Below, in pieces: positions 6,386 through 9,997 of a stretch of DNA of 9,997 nt. The position numbers were made by a program, and so were the translations under genes. The notes under the pieces are model-generated. The model ran no database searches and was not told the DNA's origin. It worked only from the letters and a program-made list of their open reading frames with translations. The DNA comes from Chitinophagaceae bacterium (lineage in GTDB: Bacteria; Bacteroidota; Bacteroidia; Chitinophagales; Chitinophagaceae), in assembly GCA_947468255.1 (NCBI GenBank), contig CANIMM010000094.1:1-9997 (forward strand), read 5' to 3'. Each line of letters opens with the position of its first letter. Position 1 is the stretch's first letter.

Positions 6386-8317
6386 CTATTCTTCCGGAGG
6401 GGCAGGTTTTTTAATTCCAGTTCTTTTATTGATTTCATCTATTGGCATGGTGATCATTCTGCCAATTGGCTGGTTGCCTTTATAGACGATGGTTCTAAGT
6501 TGAACCGCATCTTTTGGAGGAGTGAGCGCACTAGTATATTTTGGATAAAACCTGTCTGGAAATGAATTATCGAAGCTATAATAAATATCGAGTCCTTCAA
6601 TTTCGGTAGAAAGGCTGATTAAAGGTTCTCCATTATTGTTGGTGCAGGTGAAGATAGGGTCGTACATGCTTCTTGCATAATTTATCTCCCTGATATCATA
6701 TCGTTTAAATTGTTGCTCTACTCTTTGTACAAAATTGTTCCAGTTCTTTTTTTCTTTTGGCGACCATACAGATTCAGCTACGGCAAAAGCCCTTGGCCAA
6801 GTCATATATTGCAGGTGTCGGGTATTGGTAATCTGCTCGGTCCATATATTTGCCTGACCACCCTTAATGTATTTAGGATCTGCGCCCAAAGGAACCGGCT
6901 CAAATTCATAGGTTTTATTTAATCGAAGGGTGGCATATACCCTTGGTTCAATAATTGCATCTCCCTGCATGAAATCGAGGTATGTAAAGGTGGTAGGACT
7001 CATTACTACTTCATGTTTTAGATTAGCAGCTTCTATTCCTCCTTTTTCTCCCCGCCAGCTCATTACGGCTGCATTTTCTGCAAGACCACCTTCTAATATT
7101 TCATCCCAGCCGATTATTTTTTTCCCTTTTGAATTGATGATCTTTCCTACTCTTTTTTCAAAATAGCTTTGCACCTCATGCATCGAATGCAAGCCTTCTT
7201 GTTTCATTAATGATTTGACGGCATCATTATTTTCCCAAAAGTTTTTTGCACACTCATCTCCACCTACATGAATATATTCGAAAGGGAATAGGGTGGCTAC
7301 TTCGGTGAAAACCTTATCCAAAAAAGTATAGACCTTTTCATTGGCTGGGCATAAAGTATTGTCGACCAAAGCACTAAAACTGCCTTCTTTTTGCCAGTCC
7401 ATAATTTTTTCACCTGAGCGTACCCGATAGTTCTCGGCTCCGGCTGTGCCCGATAATTCTGGATAGGCCACTATTGCAGCAAGGCTATGCCCCGGCACGT
7501 CTATTTCTGGAAGAATGTCTACAAATCGATCTTTTGCGTATTGAACCACTTCTTTGATATCTTCTTGTGTGTAAAAGCCTCCATAATTAAGCGGCTCGTT
7601 GGGTAGTGGAGGCCAAAATGTGCCAAAATATCCCGTTTTATCCACTCGCATAGATCCTTTTGTAGTGAGGGCTGGTAGGCTTTTTATCTCTATCCTCCAT
7701 CCTTCATCATCTGTTAAATGCCAGTGTAATAAGTTGAATTTATATCTTGCCATTTGATCGATAAAATCCTTTACTTCCTGCTTTGTAAAAAAATGTCTTG
7801 ACACATCAAACATTAATCCCCTCCATCCAAAACGCGGATAATCCGTTATTTCTACACAGGGTATCTGCCATAGGTTAGAACTGGCTACCTGACTATTTTC
7901 AATGGCTGCTGGTAACAACTGAACAAGGGATTGAACACCATAAAATAATCCGGCTGCTTCATTCGCGCTAAGGGTTACAGTACTAGGCGTGACAGATAAA
8001 TGGTATCCTTCCTTGCCAATCAATGGGTCAGCTTTTTTATTCAAAATCAGCTTGATGGGAGCAGCGGATGACTGGTTTTTTATTAATACATTAAATCCTG
8101 TGGGAATGCTCAATCTTTGTTTCAAAAATTGCAAAGTGGGTTGTAATGCTACCAAACTAGGGGCCTCAATGGAAATGTTTTTCGGAACCTTAAAATTGCC
8201 AATGGTTCGAACTGATTTTACAGGTGCAGGTAGTATGTTTAATGGGCTATCTGATTGTTGGCCAATGGCAAATGTTGCAGTGAAGTAACAGCCTATCACC
8301 AGTATGTATTTTTTCAT
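6386..8317 (-). CDS. Exported GH20 beta-N-acetylhexosaminidase
   Basis: A 643-residue glycoside hydrolase family 20 enzyme removing terminal N-acetylglucosamine or N-acetylgalactosamine by substrate-assisted catalysis. The N-terminus (KKYILVIGCYFTATFAIG, then Q20) is a type I signal peptide with likely cleavage A-I-G/Q, so it acts in the periplasm or outside. An N-terminal GH20b domain covers about 26-155, and the catalytic TIM barrel about 160-515. Key elements are W165-R-G, H198-W-H-L-T-D-D, the catalytic pair D354-E355 in HVGGDE, W404 in IIGWDE, W421-R and W492-T-E. Residues about 560-625 form a small beta domain resembling the hexosaminidase C-terminal module. The length is typical and nothing is missing. 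It is a single-gene transcript: no SusC/SusD genes or other hydrolases adjoin it. Likely substrates are chitin oligomers, peptidoglycan fragments or host glycans. Confidence 0.96.
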   Translation of the reverse strand: MKKYILVIGCYFTATFAIGQQSDSPLNILPAPVKSVRTIGNFKVPKNISIEAPSLVALQPTLQFLKQRLSIPTGFNVLIKNQSSAAPIKLILNKKADPLIGKEGYHLSVTPSTVTLSANEAAGLFYGVQSLVQLLPAAIENSQVASSNLWQIPCVEITDYPRFGWRGLMFDVSRHFFTKQEVKDFIDQMARYKFNLLHWHLTDDEGWRIEIKSLPALTTKGSMRVDKTGYFGTFWPPLPNEPLNYGGFYTQEDIKEVVQYAKDRFVDILPEIDVPGHSLAAIVAYPELSGTAGAENYRVRSGEKIMDWQKEGSFSALVDNTLCPANEKVYTFLDKVFTEVATLFPFEYIHVGGDECAKNFWENNDAVKSLMKQEGLHSMHEVQSYFEKRVGKIINSKGKKIIGWDEILEGGLAENAAVMSWRGEKGGIEAANLKHEVVMSPTTFTYLDFMQGDAIIEPRVYATLRLNKTYEFEPVPLGADPKYIKGGQANIWTEQITNTRHLQYMTWPRAFAVAESVWSPKEKKNWNNFVQRVEQQFKRYDIREINYARSMYDPIFTCTNNNGEPLISLSTEIEGLDIYYSFDNSFPDRFYPKYTSALTPPKDAVQLRTIVYKGNQPIGRMITMPIDEINKRTGIKKPAPPEE

Positions 8318-8356
8318 TTAAATCTTTTTTTTATATTTTTAATTAAGCACTCCTAA

Positions 8357-8388
8357 CAAATCTACGTAAAAATTCAGATTTTGTTAAA
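8357..8388 (-). promoter_or_regulatory. Candidate promoter for the GH20 gene
   Basis: Reading leftward, TAGATTTG (8364-8357) is an exact TAnnTTTG match, with TTTA (8388-8385) 20 bases upstream as an imperfect -33 element. The expected start near 8350 leaves a leader of about 33 bases. Confidence 0.5.
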
Positions 8389-8491
8389 TGGATTCTCTTT
8401 GAGTCATTTGAAGCGGTTTGCAAAAAAAGCAAAAAATTGCACTGATTCGTTTCACCTTGATGACTGAAGTCCATTTGTTTTAAATAGCCAA

Positions 8492-8526
8492 TTTGTCTGA
8501 AATCCCATTTTAAGCAGATAAATTTG
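8492..8526 (+). promoter_or_regulatory. Promoter for the GreA-like gene
   Basis: TTTG (8492-8495) and TAAATTTG (8519-8526) are both exact matches to the Bacteroidota -33 and -7 elements, with a 23-base spacer at the upper end of the known range. The predicted start is near 8533, about 30 bases before the ATG. It is divergent from the GH20 promoter in the same 247-base gap. Confidence 0.55.
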
Positions 8527-8564
8527 TACTATTATTTCAATCATTCCTATTCGGATTATCCTAA

Positions 8565-9053
8565 ATGCTTTTATTGAATAAATTACAGACCAATATTGAA
8601 AAAGTCAATTACAAGAAAAGGCTACTAAAGCTGTGCGTTGAAATGATAGAACAGCGCATTGCTGCTGCTGCCATAGCAATTGAAAATGCACAGTCTGCAG
8701 CTAATGCGGAAGAAAAAAGTAGTGCGGGGGATAAATATGAAACTTCAAGGGCTATGAGTCATTTAGAAAAAGATATGTATTCCCGTCAATTGTTGGCTAA
8801 TCAGCAAGAGTTGGAAGCTTTGTTAAATGTTGACTGTGATAAACTATATGACAATATAAAAATTGGCAGTATTATTTTTTGTAAGGATTTGGCTTTTTTT
8901 ATTGCTGCGGGTTTGGGAAAAATAAATTTTGAAGGCATTGAGCTGTATTTAGTTTCACCCCTTGCTCCTATAGCAAAACAGGTGTTTAATAAAAAAGCAG
9001 GGGCTGTTTTTACATTCAAGAAAATGGAATTGGTCATTACAGCAACTTTTTAG
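8565..9053 (+). CDS. GreA/GreB-like protein (coiled coil plus FKBP-like C-terminus)
   Basis: A 162-residue protein. Residues about 5-90 look like a long helical hairpin rich in Ala, Glu, Gln and Lys (KKRLLKLCVEMIEQRIAAAA, then SAANAEEKSSAGDKYETSRAMSHLEKD). Residues about 95-162 are strand-rich, with S131-P-L-A-P-I-A-K-Q-V-F-N-K-K-A-G-A-V-F-T, echoing the SPIG..L.GK..GD.V signature of the Gre C-terminal domain. At the hairpin tip G55-D56-K-Y-E59 matches the GreA tip G-D-L-x-E-N in order and spacing; those two acidic residues in GreA stimulate RNA polymerase transcript cleavage. I recall close relatives across Bacteroidota, often labelled 3-oxoacyl-ACP synthase, for which nothing here gives support. 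Whether it binds RNA polymerase is inference. It is monocistronic with a good promoter and no Shine-Dalgarno sequence. Confidence 0.78.
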   Translation: MLLLNKLQTNIEKVNYKKRLLKLCVEMIEQRIAAAAIAIENAQSAANAEEKSSAGDKYETSRAMSHLEKDMYSRQLLANQQELEALLNVDCDKLYDNIKIGSIIFCKDLAFFIAAGLGKINFEGIELYLVSPLAPIAKQVFNKKAGAVFTFKKMELVITATF

Positions 9054-9092
9054 TCCATGATTGATATTATTTGCAGGGGATAATTATTGTAT

Positions 9093-9121
9093 TAAAATAA
9101 GAATGTCGTTTTCTTATTTTA
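9093..9121 (+). terminator. AT-rich hairpin, possible terminator of the GreA-like gene
   Basis: A perfect 11-base stem (9093-9103 with 9111-9121), AAAATAAGAA paired with TTCTTATTTT plus one outer T-A pair, with a seven-base loop. It lies 40 bases after the stop at 9053. The stem has only one or two G-C pairs, so it is weak, but the descending arm is T-rich. Confidence 0.35.
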
Positions 9122-9131
9122 TCAATTGATA
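9120..9131. repeat. 12-base perfect palindrome TATCAATTGATA
   Basis: It directly follows the hairpin at 9093-9121, and lies about 80 bases upstream of the promoter for the next gene. It may be a regulator site or chance in AT-rich DNA. Confidence 0.3.
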
Positions 9132-9190
9132 GTAACAAGTCCCTTTGTTGTTATTGATTAAATAAATATCCGTTAAACCCAATGATTTAC

Positions 9191-9221
9191 TTTAGGAATA
9201 GTTATTTATGAGCTATTTTTG
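9191..9221 (+). promoter_or_regulatory. Candidate promoter for the right-edge lipoprotein
   Basis: TATTTTTG (9214-9221) is an exact TAnnTTTG match, with TTTA (9191-9194) 19 bases upstream as an imperfect -33 element. The predicted start near 9228 leaves about 20 bases before the ATG at 9249. Confidence 0.45.
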
Positions 9222-9248
9222 TATTATAATTAACCCATTGAATATTTT

Positions 9249-9997
9249 ATGAATAAAATTTTTGCTAAAATCTTTTTTTGTCTTTTATTTTCATGTTATT
9301 TCCTTTGCTCTTCTGGTTGCAATGATGTTGGAAAAGTAGATGCTATTAAAAATAGCAAGGGCAAGGATGCTCCATTAACTGATCTGTCAAAGCCTAGTGC
9401 CGAGCCTATCGATACGGCTATTTACAATAAAAAAATGCGGGCATTATGCAATTTTGACTCTACCGGTAAATGGCCTGTTAAAGCTCCCTACCCCTTGTCT
9501 GGAGCATTGTTACCCTACAATCGAATTGTTGCATTTTATGGTAATTTATTTTCTAAAAAAATGGGTATTTTGGGTGAGCTTCCCAAGGATTTGATGTTGG
9601 AAAAATTACTGAAAGAAGTGGCTAACTGGCAGGCAGCTGATACCGCTGTACATGTCATCCCTGCCCTTCATTATGTGGCAATTACTGCCCAGGGTGCACC
9701 TGGAAAGGATAAAAAGTATCGCCTGAGAATGCCTTTTCACCAGATCGATACCATTATCAGTTGGGCTAAGCAAATCAATGCATTAACATTTTTGGATATT
9801 CAAGTGGGCCATAGTTCTGTAAAAGAGGAAATAGCAACTTTTGAAAAGTACCTTTCTTTACCCAATGTTCATTTTGGAATCGATCCTGAATTCTCTATGA
9901 AAAATGGAGAAGTGCCCGGCTCAAAAATTGGAACATTTAATTCAGATGACATCAATAGCGCTATTGACTTTTTAGCCCAAATTGTACGTAAAAACCA
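9249..9997 (+). CDS. Uncharacterised lipoprotein (3' end cut by window edge)
   Basis: The frame is open from the ATG at 9249 to the edge: 249 complete codons with no stop. The N-terminus is a lipoprotein signal: MNKIFAKIFF, a hydrophobic core, then CSSG-C24, so the mature protein should be membrane-anchored. A low-complexity linker (about 25-55) rich in Lys, Asp and Pro follows. The remainder looks like a soluble alpha/beta domain with alternating strands and helices: NRIVAFYGNLFSKKMGILGE (91-110), AVHVIPALHYVAITAQG (133-149), LTFLDIQVGHSS (179-190) and NVHFGIDPEFSM (206-217). The strand-then-acidic-residue pattern (FLDIQ, FGIDPEF) is reminiscent of a TIM-barrel enzyme, but I cannot name a family or catalytic residues with confidence. 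The remaining part beyond the window would be needed to judge. No Shine-Dalgarno sequence is present. Confidence 0.85.
   Translation, partial: MNKIFAKIFFCLLFSCYFLCSSGCNDVGKVDAIKNSKGKDAPLTDLSKPSAEPIDTAIYNKKMRALCNFDSTGKWPVKAPYPLSGALLPYNRIVAFYGNLFSKKMGILGELPKDLMLEKLLKEVANWQAADTAVHVIPALHYVAITAQGAPGKDKKYRLRMPFHQIDTIISWAKQINALTFLDIQVGHSSVKEEIATFEKYLSLPNVHFGIDPEFSMKNGEVPGSKIGTFNSDDINSAIDFLAQIVRKN

Noticed and set aside
6710..8288. Rightward frames inside the GH20 gene
   Set aside because: All lie opposite a full-length catalytic protein with an intact active site.
1..9997. Search for CRISPR arrays, tRNA/rRNA genes, insertion sequences, toxin-antitoxin or defence cassettes
   Set aside because: No spaced repeats, cloverleaf-like segments, transposase frames, terminal inverted repeats or paired small toxin-antitoxin genes were seen; the genes present look like ordinary chromosomal content.

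Overview
The window looks like ordinary chromosome from a low-GC member of the Bacteroidota, most likely a Chitinophagaceae-like bacterium. The phylum call rests on three things: TAnnTTTG-type -7 promoter elements before several genes, near absence of Shine-Dalgarno sequences, and protein types typical of the phylum (a cold-shock protein with a long basic N-terminal extension, a small RRM protein, an NdpA-like nucleoid protein, a stand-alone ECF sigma factor and a GreA-like small protein). The family-level guess is from remembered resemblance only.

Layout. A cold-shock-domain gene reads leftward off the left edge (422 to 1). A 317-base gap with small dyads separates it from a rightward pair: an MFS transporter (740-1975) and an aldose-1-epimerase-like mutarotase (2097-2966), plausibly co-transcribed for sugar uptake. 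Then come a small NTF2-like lipoprotein (3073-3528), an RRM RNA-binding protein (3745-4071), an NdpA-type nucleoid-associated protein (4356-5402) and an ECF sigma factor (5692-6273), all rightward and mostly with their own promoters. The sigma gene converges on a leftward, exported GH20 beta-N-acetylhexosaminidase (8317 to 6386), with a shared bidirectional terminator at 6319-6366. The GH20 gene diverges from a GreA/GreB-like protein (8565-9053). An uncharacterised lipoprotein (9249 onward) runs off the right edge.

How the genes relate. Most appear to be single-gene transcripts, so this is not a large operon. Two themes recur. One is carbohydrate handling: transporter plus mutarotase, and separately a secreted amino-sugar hydrolase. 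The other is nucleic-acid and transcription control: cold-shock and RRM proteins, NdpA, ECF sigma, GreA-like. I see no mobile elements, CRISPR, tRNA or rRNA genes, or defence cassette. I do not see a convincing new multi-gene system. The most interesting items are the GreA-like protein with a preserved D-x-x-E pair, the uncharacterised lipoprotein at the right edge, and a speculative small RNA or dyad cluster at about 511-631.
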